64,000 nucleotides of DNA from positions 221,987 through 285,986 of the forward strand of contig CAVTTR010000001.1 in NCBI GenBank assembly GCA_963737745.1, in the 5' to 3' direction. Within the stretch, counting starts at the first letter, position 1; each line of letters opens with the position of its first letter. This stretch comes from Bog-473 sp963737745 (GTDB taxonomy: Bacteria; Actinomycetota; Acidimicrobiia; Acidimicrobiales; RAAP-2). Below, piece by piece: positions 56,365 through 64,000 of this stretch. Under the pieces are notes generated by a model that saw nothing but the letters and a program-made list of their open reading frames with translations, did not search any database and was not told the origin of the DNA. The position numbers and the translations under genes are program-made.

Positions 56365-57900
56365 CTATTCGACCGCACCGACGACTGGCGCCGCCAAGAG
56401 GCCGGTGTCTTTGTCCACCGCAGCATCCGACGGCTTGGCCGAGTTCGGACCATGGGACGGAAGGAACAACGCCGGAATGAAGGCCACCGCAATGGTGGCA
56501 ATGGCCCACCAGTACGTATGTGAGAAGGCCCGCGCGACTTGTTCGGCGACAGTTGGCGGCAGCTTGACCGTCTGAGACAACAGAGCGCTATCGCTCGAGG
56601 AGTGCAAATGCGTGTCTTCGACGATGCTGCGTTGGAGCACCACGGCGAAGAGGGCGGTGGCGATGGAGGCACCGATCTGGCGCACGATGTTCAAGGTCGT
56701 GCTGGCCCGGGGCACATCGGCATGGGAAAGGTCGTAATAGGCAGCCGACATGATTGGCATCATGGAGAGGCCCAATCCCATGCCGCGCACGAAGAGACTG
56801 CCGGCCAGCAGGACATCACTCGTCGTCGAAGTGACAAAGGCGAATGGGATGGTGGCAACGGCCATGATCACAATGCCGAGGGGGACGATTCGGCGTGGAC
56901 CAGCGCGGTCGGAAATGGTTCCCGACCTTCGCATGAGCAAGGTGGCGCCGAGGCCTTGGGGTGTCATGAGGAGCCCCGCCTGCCAAGGACTCTCGCCGCG
57001 GGCAATTTGGTAGTAGAGCGGTAAGAGGAACATGCCACCGAACAAGGTGGCACCCATCACGAACATACAGATGTTCGAGATGGCGAAGTTGCGATTCTTG
57101 AAGAGATGCAGGTCCAGCAGGGGGTTGCTGACCCGCAAGGCATGAAAGACGAATCCCACGGTGAGAACGATCCCGAGCACGAAGCTCACCAAGACCGCCG
57201 GGCTCGTGAATTTGCCCGTGATGCCCACTTCCGAGAGCGCATACACCAGGGCGGCCAAACCAGGGGAGAGGAGGGCGAAGCCGAGACCATCGAAGCTGCT
57301 CTCGACCCGCTCCTCGCCACCGACCAAGAATTTCCGGGAGAGAATGAGGGTGACGATGCCGATGGGCACGTTGATATAGAAGATCCAGCGCCAGCTGAAG
57401 TTTGAGACGATCAATCCCCCGAGCACTGGCCCGAGGATCGGCCCCAGAATGGTGGGGACGCCGACGATGCTCATCACGCGGCCAATGCGCTGCGGCCCAG
57501 CGGCGCGGGCGACCATTGATTGGCCGATGGGCAGGATCATCCCGCCGCCCAACCCCTGCAGGATGCGGAACAAGATGAGGGAATTGGCTGACCACGCCAC
57601 CCCGCAGAGGCAGGATCCGACGACGAACAGGAAAATGGAGATCATCCACATCAACCTGGTCCCGAACCGATCGATGGCCCACCCGGTGACAGGGATGACG
57701 ACGGCCAACGAGAGCAGGTAGCCAGTGGTGACCCACTGAATCGTCGAGACCTGGACGTGGAAATCCCGGCCGAGCGTGTCGAGGGCGACCGCCACAATGG
57801 TCGTGTCGAGGATCGCCATGATGGATCCGAGCACCATGACCGTGGAGACGCGGCGGATCTCGGGGGTCAAGACGGAGCTCTCGGAGGTAGTGCGGGCCAT
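56365..57900 (-). CDS. DHA2-family MFS multidrug transporter (EmrB/QacA type)
   Basis: A 511-residue 14-helix MFS protein. TM1 contains VMVLGSIMAILDTTIVAVAL (the DTTIV motif), motif A-like WAIDRFGTRLMWM, motif C IVGVPTILGPILGPVLGG, and an inner loop with RRSGTISDRAG. Exports drugs with proton antiport. ATG 57900 follows GAGAGGAGC. It has a near-consensus promoter and is divergent from a MarR gene, which likely represses it. Confidence 0.93.
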   Translation of the reverse strand: MARTTSESSVLTPEIRRVSTVMVLGSIMAILDTTIVAVALDTLGRDFHVQVSTIQWVTTGYLLSLAVVIPVTGWAIDRFGTRLMWMISIFLFVVGSCLCGVAWSANSLILFRILQGLGGGMILPIGQSMVARAAGPQRIGRVMSIVGVPTILGPILGPVLGGLIVSNFSWRWIFYINVPIGIVTLILSRKFLVGGEERVESSFDGLGFALLSPGLAALVYALSEVGITGKFTSPAVLVSFVLGIVLTVGFVFHALRVSNPLLDLHLFKNRNFAISNICMFVMGATLFGGMFLLPLYYQIARGESPWQAGLLMTPQGLGATLLMRRSGTISDRAGPRRIVPLGIVIMAVATIPFAFVTSTTSDVLLAGSLFVRGMGLGLSMMPIMSAAYYDLSHADVPRASTTLNIVRQIGASIATALFAVVLQRSIVEDTHLHSSSDSALLSQTVKLPPTVAEQVARAFSHTYWWAIATIAVAFIPALFLPSHGPNSAKPSDAAVDKDTGLLAAPVVGAVE

Positions 57901-57926
57901 GCAGCTCCTCTCGCGGGGAATGTTTC

Positions 57927-57954
57927 ATAATACTCAAAGATCTAGAAATGTCAA
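57927..57954 (-). promoter_or_regulatory. Near-consensus sigma70-type promoter of the MFS gene
   Basis: On the minus strand TTGACA (57949-57954), a 16-base spacer, then TATTAT (57927-57932). It lies in the 78-base divergent spacer shared with MarR, where TCAAAGA is repeated (57934-57940 and 57951-57957) as a possible MarR half-site. Confidence 0.65.
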
Positions 57955-57978
57955 AGAGTCTGTGCCAGACTTTTCTAC

Positions 57979-58457
57979 GTGGGACTCGCCGAGGATGCCT
58001 TCGATCGCCTTCGCCGCATCGTGCTCGAGGGTGAGCACGTGGAAAGGATGGCGGCACTCGGCTCAACGACGAAGCTCTCTCCCGGTGTCATCAAGACCCT
58101 GGTTCGCTTGGGCCGTAGCGACGGCATTTCCATGGGGGACCTGGCGCGCGGCATCGGCTGCGATCCTTCGTACGTCACGGCTCTGGTGGACGATCTGGCG
58201 GGCCACGGCCTGGCGTCACGCGCGAACCTGATCCAGCCGACCGGAGGGTGAAGATCGTCGTCCTGACCGAGAGCGGACGATCCTTAGCCGAAGAGATCGA
58301 CTCGGTCTTGTCCGTCCCTCCGGTTGCCTTTCACGCCCTCTCGCGACCCGAGCTGCGTCAGCTTCGTGATCTTCTCGACAAGGTGATTGCCGCAGACGCT
58401 GAGCTCTCGAACGGTGACGGCACTCGGGCGCCGGCACTGAAGGCCATCGGGTCGTAG
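57979..58457 (+). CDS. MarR-family regulator, frameshifted
   Basis: About 158 residues. First frame to 58251: VIKTLVRLGRSDGISMGDLARGIG and SYVTALVDDLAGHGLASR, the helix-turn-helix. A two-base excess in a CG run near 58220-58226 breaks it; the corrected sequence is ASREPDPADRRVKIVVLTE, the canonical wing with D-R-R, and continues to AALS-type tail ELRQLRDLLDKVIAAD. Divergent from the MFS gene, probably its repressor. GTG 57979 has no ribosome site; CAGACT is 7 bases upstream. Confidence 0.85.
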
Positions 58458-58478
58458 CCTTCACGCCGTAGCCTTCAC
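58451..58478. repeat. 14-bp tandem duplication at the MarR stop codon
   Basis: GTCGTAGCCTTCAC followed by GCCGTAGCCTTCAC. Each copy contains TAG; the first is the stop. Confidence 0.85.
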
Positions 58479-58699
58479 AATTGGCAGCTCCTCAAGCAGA
58501 GTGAGCTCGCTGGCCGCCCTGGTCCGCTGACCTGACCAAGGTCGATCAACCGCCGTGTCGTGAAGTCGGTGCCGACGACCAGTTCCGTGCCTGCCGATGA
58601 GTCTTCCCCTGCTCGTACGTCAACTCAATAGGATTGGTGGGATCAAGAGGGTTGGTCAGTAGTAGCCGAGCGGACGACACATGAGAGAGGGGAGAGTGT

Positions 58700-59624
58700 G
58701 TGCCCGCAGTGAGCGTGCGCCATCTGGCCAAGTCCTACGGCGACAAGCAGGCGGTGCGTGACGTCTCCTTCGACGTCGAGAAGGGTGACGTCTTCGCTCT
58801 GCTCGGACCCAACGGGGCCGGGAAGACCACCACCATCGAGATCCTCGAGGGATTCCGTGATCGCAGCGGGGGCGAGGTGGAGACGCTCGGCGTCGACCCG
58901 GCCAACCGCAGCACGCAACGGTGGCTGCGGACCCGCATCGGTGTCGTCCTCCAGGAGCTGGCGGTCGAGCCGTACTACTCGGTGCGCCAGGTGCTGAGTC
59001 GCAACGCGGGTTACTACCCGTCGCCCCGGCCGGTCGACGAGGTGATCGAGCTGATCGGGCTCAAGGAGAAGGCGGACGACCGGGTCAAGACTCTCTCCGG
59101 GGGCCAGCAACGCCGGCTCGATGTCGGCCTGGGCATCATCGGCAACCCCGAGCTCCTCTTCTTGGACGAGCCGACCACCGGCCTCGACCCGTCGGGCCGG
59201 CGGGACACCTGGGACCTCATCCGCCAACTGACCTCCCTGGGCACCACCGTGATGCTGACCACCCACTACATGGACGAGGTGGAGGCCTTGGCCGACCGGG
59301 TGGCCGTGCTGAACAACGCCGAGATCGTGGCCGCCGGCACGCCAACCTCCATCGGGGGCCGTGACTCGAGCGAGGTGACCATCCGGTTCCTGCTTCCCGA
59401 AGGGGCCACGGCGGCCGATCTGCCGATGCGCATCGACTCGCTCGACCAGGGCCTGGTGGAGATCCGCACCCGCGACGAGCTGCGACTGCTCCACGAGCTC
59501 ACGGGTTGGGCGCTGGAGCACGAGCATGTGCTGACGGGTCTCTCGGTGGTGCGGGTCACCCTCGAAGACGTCTACCTGCAACCTGACCAGGGATGCCGCC
59601 GAGCCCGGCGAGAAGGCGGCCAAG
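58700..59624 (+). CDS. ABC-2 exporter ATPase (DrrA-like), 3' frameshift
   Basis: About 308 residues. Walker A LLGPNGAGKTTT, signature TLSGGQQRRLDVG, Walker B LLFLDEPTTGLD, H-loop LTTHYMDEVE. The C-terminal domain has EVTIRFLLPEGA and LEDVYLQ. One extra C near 59582 breaks the last residues; corrected, it reads LTRDAAEPGEKAAK and stays in frame with the ATG of the permease, so it may be a real fusion or another indel hides the stop. GTG 58700 with GAGAGGGGAGAG. Partner of the next gene in drug or lipid export. Confidence 0.88.
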
Positions 59625-60463
59625 ATGAGCGCCACCGCGACGCCATCTTCCTCCCCGTCCGTTCCCACCACCGGGTCGTTCCACGGCCTCAGCGATGTCA
59701 GGCTGGTGGGGCGCCAGGTCTGGTACGAGCAGCTGAGCTTCTGGCTCAACCCGCTGGGCGCCTTCTTCACTCTGGGTTTCTCGACCATCTTTCTGGTCCT
59801 GCTCGGCGCCATCGCTGGGAACTCCAAGAGTCGGCTCGGGCTACGGCGCTGCCCTGTTGCGTCCAGTACTACCTGGCCAGTTTCCTCGCCTACGGGATCA
59901 TGGCGGCCTGCTTCACCGTCTTGGCCCAGACGCTGGTCAATCGGCGCGAGATGGGACTGCTCAAGCGTCTCCGGCTCAGCCCGGTTCCCACCTGGTCATT
60001 GCTGAGTGCGATCTTCCTCAGCACCATGCTGATAGCGCTGCTTGCAGGTGGGCATCCTGCTCGGCGGTGGGCACGCTCGGTCTTCAGCGACTACCTCCCG
60101 GTGCATGGCGTGGCCTTCGTCTTGACCATCGTCGTCGGCATGCTCAGCTTCACCGCCCTGGGCGTCGGCATCAGCACGCTGGTCCCCAACGCCGACGCGT
60201 CGGGACCGATGATCAGCATCGTGTTCTTCCTTCTCCTGGCATTCTCGGGGCTGTACTTCCCGATCAAGCCCGGGAGCACCCTGGCCAACATTTCGGGCTA
60301 CTTCCCGGTTCGCCATCTCATCACCGCCCTGCTGGCCTCGTTCAACCTGCCCCCTGGCGCCAACCCGTGGGCCTGGCACGACCTTGGGGTCATGGCGATC
60401 TGGGGAGTGGCGGGAGTTTTCGTGGCGTTACGCCGCTGGCGGTGGGCTCCCCGCCGAGGCTGA
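59625..60463 (+). CDS. ABC-2 type permease, several frameshifts
   Basis: About 280 residues in pieces. Starts MSATATPSSSPSVPTTGS, then LVGRQVWYEQLSFWLNPLGAFFTLGF; breaks near 59830-59860; continues VQYYLASFLAYGIMAACFTVLA with NRREMGLLKRLRLSPVP; a two-indel wobble near 60045-60085; then VLTIVVGMLSFTALGVGIS and the end PPGANPWAWHDLGVMAIWG. Six membrane helices and the RLSPVP loop are ABC-2 marks. With the ATPase it forms an exporter. At least three indels are needed, more than elsewhere, so this gene could be a decayed copy. Confidence 0.7.
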
Positions 60464-60473
60464 CAGCACCGCT

Positions 60474-61103
60474 CTACCGAACTCCTGATGGTCGAAACTG
60501 CACACTGATTCTCGGTCCATGGGGATGGGCCAGCTTGGGTACGGAGTGCTCCCACGTTCGTTGGCAGCTCCCTCCCATGACGAAGAGGTCTCCTCTTCCG
60601 AGCTCGAAGTGCACGGACCTGCCTCCACCGCGGGGGCGCAAGAGAAAGCGGCGGGGAGCGCCCAAAGAAACGATGGCGACCATGGTGTCCTCGGTTCGAC
60701 CACGGCCGATCCGGTCGCCGTGCCAGGCCACACTGTCCGCTCCGTTTCTGTACAGATTCAGCCCGACCGTTCGGAAAGGCTCGCCCAGTTCGTCCTGATA
60801 ACTCGTGTTGAGCTGCGTTCTCATCAACTCGAGGGCCGGATCGGGCAAGGCTTGGTCCTCGTCGTAGAAGGCGACCAAGCGTGGAACATCCACGATCCGA
60901 TCGAACATCCGCCGCCTTTCGGCTCGCCAGGGCACGGATTCGCTCAGCCGTTCGAAGAGGTGATCCGAGCCGGCGACCCAATCTCGGTGCAGCTCCACCC
61001 AGGCTCCGCGGGAAAGGACGGTACGTCCAACCCCGGCGGTGAGCCCCGAGCAGGTCGTTGTGGTGCCATCGTCCAACAGGGATGGTTGATAGATCACGGA
61101 CAT
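60474..61103 (-). CDS. alkB: AlkB-like 2-oxoglutarate/Fe(II) dioxygenase
   Basis: A 209-residue AlkB-type protein. Iron ligands His/Asp in AWHGDRIGRG and His in TWEHSVPK; the 2-oxoglutarate Arg pair in GPRISVQFR. YRNGADSVAWH is the substrate-side loop and LGAPRRFLLRPRGGG the beta strand. Repairs alkylated bases by oxidative demethylation. Starts at ATG 61103 with a leaderless -10 box. Confidence 0.92.
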   Translation of the reverse strand: MSVIYQPSLLDDGTTTTCSGLTAGVGRTVLSRGAWVELHRDWVAGSDHLFERLSESVPWRAERRRMFDRIVDVPRLVAFYDEDQALPDPALELMRTQLNTSYQDELGEPFRTVGLNLYRNGADSVAWHGDRIGRGRTEDTMVAIVSLGAPRRFLLRPRGGGRSVHFELGRGDLFVMGGSCQRTWEHSVPKLAHPHGPRISVQFRPSGVR

Positions 61104-61110
61104 CGGGACC

Positions 61111-61116
61111 AGATTA
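61111..61116 (-). promoter_or_regulatory. -10 hexamer TAATCT, leaderless start of alkB
   Basis: On the minus strand TAATCT ends 7 bases before ATG 61103; no ribosome site. Confidence 0.5.
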
Positions 61117-61204
61117 ATCGCCTGGAACGAACATACGTTCGACCTCCAGGACGGTGAAACGGAGCGCGACGCACCCTCCCGTTCGTCCCGATTCTTGGCA
61201 AGCC

Positions 61205-61642
61205 TCAGTTGCTGTAGATCCTCCGCGGCCTGACCAACACGGCCGTTCGGCGCTGTTGCGACATGGCCACGTCGTAGGCGTCCCAGTCGTCGTGGGAGCC
61301 TCCAGCGGCAGCGAAGATCTCGCGGAGGAGGAGACGAAGACCGTCGGTGCTGATGCCAGCATTGGCGTCATCGGGGCCGATGAGTTCGGCCTCACCTTCG
61401 ATCGTGGCCCACTCCCACCCGGAACGAAAGGTGATGCTCAACTCGGGACGCCGCCGCAGGTTGGCCAGTTTCGCCGCTCCGTAGGTGACGAATCCGATCA
61501 CGTCGCCACCGCCGAGCGGATGGGGCAGAGATCCGGCGTTGACCACAGAAGACTGGATCGTGGCATCGGCCCGCAGGGTGGACACAACGGCCAGAAAGTG
61601 ATCCTTCTTCGCGATCTCGATTGCATCCTGCAATGTCGTCAT
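61205..61642 (-). CDS. F420-dependent PPOX-class protein
   Basis: A 145-residue split barrel. DHFLAVVSTLRADATIQSSVV and HPLGGGDVIGFVTYGAAKLANL and PELSITFRSGWEWATIEGEAEL are the TIGR03618-like motifs of actinobacterial F420 enzymes, followed by RRTAVLVRPRRIYSN. Substrate unknown. ATG 61642 has GAGAGG 7 bases away; ATG 61666 is the alternative. Divergent from the DUF3052 gene by 99 bases. Confidence 0.85.
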   Translation of the reverse strand: MTTLQDAIEIAKKDHFLAVVSTLRADATIQSSVVNAGSLPHPLGGGDVIGFVTYGAAKLANLRRRPELSITFRSGWEWATIEGEAELIGPDDANAGISTDGLRLLLREIFAAAGGSHDDWDAYDVAMSQQRRTAVLVRPRRIYSN

Positions 61643-61729
61643 GGACGGGCCTCTCATGTTTGTCACTGGTCGAGCACGAGTGCGTTGTTGTGGACCCTAA
61701 GCCGAGCGAGGCGGCAATCTCCAGAATGG

Positions 61730-61735
61730 AATACT
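61730..61735 (+). promoter_or_regulatory. -10-like hexamer AATACT, leaderless start of DUF3052
   Basis: AATACT ends 6 bases before GTG 61742. First base differs from the TAnnnT consensus. Confidence 0.4.
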
Positions 61736-61741
61736 GCCCAG

Positions 61742-62172
61742 GTGGTTGGCTACTCGGATACGCCGCTGGCGACCAAGCTCGGCATCAAGGAGGGATCACG
61801 GCTGACCTTGCTGTCTGCACCCGAGTCCCTCGCACTCGATCTTCCTCCGGGTGTCGTGGTGAGTCGGCAGGCTCGGGGTGAGGTAGATACGGTCGTGGCC
61901 TTCTTCACCAGGCGGGCAAAGCTGCACCAGCGGCTGACCGCCATGGCATCTCCGATCTTTCCGTCGGGAAGCCTGTGGATTGCGTGGCCCAAAAGGGCTT
62001 CGGGCGTCCCGACGGATCTCACCGACACCATCGTTCGTGATGCCGTACTGCCAGAGGGCCTGGTTGACAACAAGGTGTGCGCGATTGACGGCACCTGGTC
62101 TGCGCTGCGTTTCGTGTGGCGCCTCGAGAATCGTGGCGACAGACTGGACGAATACGAGGACAACGGGGTTAG
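61742..62172 (+). CDS. DUF3052 protein, 3' end uncertain
   Basis: About 131-143 residues. The family pattern is clear: VGYSDTPLATKLGIKEGSRL, VVAFFTRRAKLHQRL and SLWIAWPKRASGVPTDLTD, then IDGTWSALRFVWRLENR, where family members normally end. The frame then continues without stop over the antisense MFS gene. I place the end at the TAG 62170-62172, which needs one indel after residue 131; that is a guess. Function unknown. Leaderless GTG 61742. Confidence 0.65.
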
Positions 62173-62202
62173 AAGATCTTCACCTGGAGGCTCGACTCAG
62201 AA

Positions 62203-62248
62203 TCAGAGCGAGAGTCAGAGTCAGGGCGAGTCAGAGCGAGAGTCAGAG
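62203..62248. repeat. 18-bp direct repeat over the MFS stop codon
   Basis: TCAGAGCGAGAGTCAGAG at 62203-62220 and 62231-62248, with TCAGGGCGAG between. Coding strand has repeated TGA; the MFS stop is 62221-62223. Confidence 0.85.
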
Positions 62249-63631
62249 CGGGCCAGTGCGGCCGCCACCGCGCCCAGGGCCGCGATGGCGGCCAACGCCA
62301 GCGCGGTGATCGTGAAGGCGTGGGTGGCCTGCGTCGGGGTCCCCTTGGTCCCGCCGTTCACGGCGAAGAGGAGGCCCGTGAGTGCCAAGCCCAACGCGGT
62401 CCCGATCCCGCGGCTCATGTTCAAGGTTCCCGAGGCCATGCCGACCTGCTGGGGAGGCGCGGCTCGCATGACGGTGGCGTTGTTCGGTGACGTGAACAGG
62501 CCGAGCCCTCCGCCGACGCCAGCCAGGAGCACCACGAGTCCAAGCGCGCCGGGGCGAAGCATGGCCAGCGTGACAAGTCCGCAGACGACGACCGACATGC
62601 CGCTCACGGTCAACAAGCGTGGGCCGATCCGATCGGCCATCCGTCCGGCCATCGGCGCCACCAATGCGAACGCGACGGGAAGAGCCATCAACTCCAATCC
62701 AACACGGGCGGAGCCCAATCCGAGCCCGCGCACCAGGTAGAACGGGATCAGAAGGAGGATGCCGAACATGACCGCGTACGAAGCGGTTCCGCTGGCGATT
62801 CCGGCCGAGAAGCTTCGGTTCTGGAACAGCCTGAGATCGAGCATCGGATGCGCATCCGACCGCTCGTGGCGACACGAACCAGATTGCCAGTGCGGCGGTG
62901 ACAGCGAACAGAACGATGATGGTCGGAGACGACCAGCCCAACGCAGCCCCGAAGGAGACGGCTGTGAGGAGGGCCACCACCGCCGGAATGAAGAGCGTGA
63001 GCCCCTTCCAGTCGAAGCTCTCCCTTCGCTGCAAATGCTGACTGCGCGGCACGAGGGCGATGGCCGCCAGTGCTCCGAAAATACCCAAGGGGACGTTTAC
63101 GAAAAAAATGAGGCGCCATCCGCCCGCCGCGAGAAGCACGCCGCCCAGCGACGGTCCGAGGGACAGACCAATTGCCTGTGCCGCCCCTTGCAGGCCGACC
63201 GCACGCCCGAGCGAGTGCCCCGGGACGACGAGGACGATGATCGCCAAGCTGTTGGCTTGCAGCATGGCCGCGCCGATGGCCTGCAGGGCGCGACACCCAC
63301 ACAGCGCGGCAAGGTCAGGAGCGAGACCACACAGAAGGGAAGCCACGACGAAAACGACGAAGCCGTAGACGTACAGAAGCTTGCGTCCCCACGTGTCGGC
63401 CAAGCGGCCAAATGCCGTCACCGTGGCCACGAGAACCACCAGATAACTCAATCCGACCCAGGTGACAGACCCGAGGCTGGAGTGGAACGACGCTTGCATC
63501 GAGGGGAGGGCGACGGTGACGATGCTGGCGTCGAGTTGGCCCATGAGCGCACCGACGCACACTGCAGCCACGGCAAACCAATGAGCGTTGGGACGTTCAC
63601 GGACCGAAGAATGTCGTCTCGGCTCAACCAT
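62221..63631 (-). CDS. DHA2-family MFS multidrug transporter, frameshifted
   Basis: About 470 residues with 14 membrane helices. Front frame: WFAVAAVCVGALMGQLDASIV (DASIV motif), GRLADTWGRKLLYVYG (motif A) and LGPSLGGVLLAAGGW (motif C). It breaks near 62879; deleting one T gives IWFVRHERSDAHPMLDL and then LRLFQNRSFSAG, PMAGRMADRIGPRLLT and the C-terminal SDSRSDSP. Start ATG 63631 (GGGG 7 bases away), with ATG 63679 and GTG 63700 as options. Divergent from LysR. Confidence 0.88.
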
Positions 63632-63704
63632 GAGCCGGCCCCAGCTCCACTTCGGGCTGGCACCCAGTTCTGCCCGCATGCACCCATCTTGAGCGGTCAC
63701 TAAG

Positions 63705-63727
63705 TAGAAGTAAAATACCGACTTCTA
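63705..63727. promoter_or_regulatory. Perfect 23-bp palindrome, likely LysR operator
   Basis: TAGAAGT-N9-ACTTCTA in the divergent spacer between the MFS and LysR genes. Arms are perfect. Size, position and divergent arrangement fit a LysR-type activator/repressor site. Confidence 0.7.
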
Positions 63728-63736
63728 ATAATTCGA

Positions 63737-63742
63737 TAAGAT
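63737..63742 (+). promoter_or_regulatory. -10 hexamer TAAGAT, leaderless start of lysR-type gene
   Basis: TAAGAT ends 6 bases before ATG 63749. It lies inside ATAAG-N5-CTTAT (63736-63750), a second inverted repeat touching the start codon, which could be an autoregulatory site. Confidence 0.6.
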
Positions 63743-63748
63743 CTCCTT

Positions 63749-64000
63749 ATGGAATCTCAGCGACTCCGCCACTTTCTGGCCGTCGTCGACCATGGCGGGT
63801 TCACCGCGGCGGCGCAGGCCGTCTACGTCTCACAACCTGCCCTGTCGCTCGCGGTCAAAGAGCTCGAAACAGAGCTCGGGGTTCCCCTCTTTGTCCGGAG
63901 TGGACGTCGCGTTCATCTGACGGCAGCCGGGAGGGCGCTCCTCGAGCCGGCCCGCCAGGTGCTGCGCGACCTGGAGACGGGCCAGGCGGCCGTGGAGGCC
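63749..64000 (+). CDS. LysR-family regulator (5' part, cut by window end)
   Basis: 84 codons are visible. RLRHFLAVVDHGGFTAAAQ and VYVSQPALSLAVKELE are the LysR helix-turn-helix, then LFVRSGRRVHLTAAGRALLEP. Divergent from the second MFS gene, so likely controls it. Leaderless ATG 63749. Confidence 0.93.
   Translation, partial: MESQRLRHFLAVVDHGGFTAAAQAVYVSQPALSLAVKELETELGVPLFVRSGRRVHLTAAGRALLEPARQVLRDLETGQAAVEA

Noticed and set aside
58700..60463. Single ABC ATPase-permease fusion in one frame
   Set aside because: The middle section is out of frame with known permease sequence; a separate ATG at 59625 begins the permease. A true fusion is possible but unproved.
61154..62740. 528-codon plus-strand frame including DUF3052
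   Set aside because: Only the middle part is DUF3052; the ends are antisense to PPOX and MFS genes.
1..64000. Programmed +1 frameshifting as cause of the many breaks
   Set aside because: No shared slip motif; sites differ in sequence and lie in enzymes where relatives have no shift. In GH15 only base removal, not ribosome skipping, gives the conserved Trp.
1..64000. tRNA, rRNA, riboswitch or prophage genes
   Set aside because: None seen by eye in either strand; a covariance search was not possible.

Overview
The window is high-GC DNA with dense, short-spaced genes on both strands, and it looks like an actinobacterium. Pointers are several F420-type luciferase-like oxidoreductases and F420-type PPOX proteins, a mycofactocin-type short-chain dehydrogenase, DUF3052, a DUF222 HNH nuclease, UvrD with HRDC, and many leaderless genes. 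The class Acidimicrobiia is my best guess. No rRNA, tRNA, CRISPR array, prophage or complete insertion sequence was recognised.

Layout. 1-7 kb: LLM oxidoreductase, hotdog thioesterase, then a MoxR-DUF58-transglutaminase operon joined by ATGA overlaps, a DUF1360 protein and a tiny acidic ORF. 7-12.5 kb: HAD phosphatase, ferritin-like protein, poxvirus-type topoisomerase IB, SDR and a GH15 glucoamylase/trehalase-like enzyme. 12.6-17.8 kb: a heterodimeric ABC exporter with one degenerate ATP site, MarR, SDR. 17.9-20.9 kb: a single-chain AAA-VWA chelatase-like protein and an F420-type LLM. 21-40.3 kb: a catabolic island for CoA-activated lipid-like or alicyclic compounds. It holds DUF2889, acyl-CoA thioesterase, mycofactocin-type SDR, two MaoC hydratases, SnoaL-like protein, CoA transferase, two lone ferredoxins, thiolase, VOC, dienelactone hydrolase, TIM-barrel protein, aldehyde dehydrogenase, hotdog thioesterase, alpha/beta hydrolase, F420 PPOX, a DUF35-thiolase fusion, Zn alcohol dehydrogenase, enoyl-CoA hydratase and isochorismatase-like hydrolase. 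40.3-53.5 kb: UvrD-HRDC helicase, glutathione peroxidase, SRPBCC, DUF222-HNH, LLM, a metal-efflux pair (ArsR and a His-rich CDF), RlmD-like methyltransferase, PhoU, Rid and ABC-F. 53.6-64 kb: FadE34-like double acyl-CoA dehydrogenase, Ohr, two drug-efflux MFS genes each divergent from a regulator (MarR, LysR), ABC-2 exporter, AlkB, F420 PPOX and DUF3052.

Two features cut across the window. First, about twenty genes are broken by single-base indels, mostly insertions. In most cases changing one base restores a conserved motif, so I annotate these genes as frame-corrected full-length CDSs and suspect sequence errors more than true decay. Second, many starts are leaderless: a TAnnnT -10 hexamer ends 6 or 7 bases before the ATG/GTG. 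Short tandem repeats, often with a 14-bp period, also recur exactly at stop codons.
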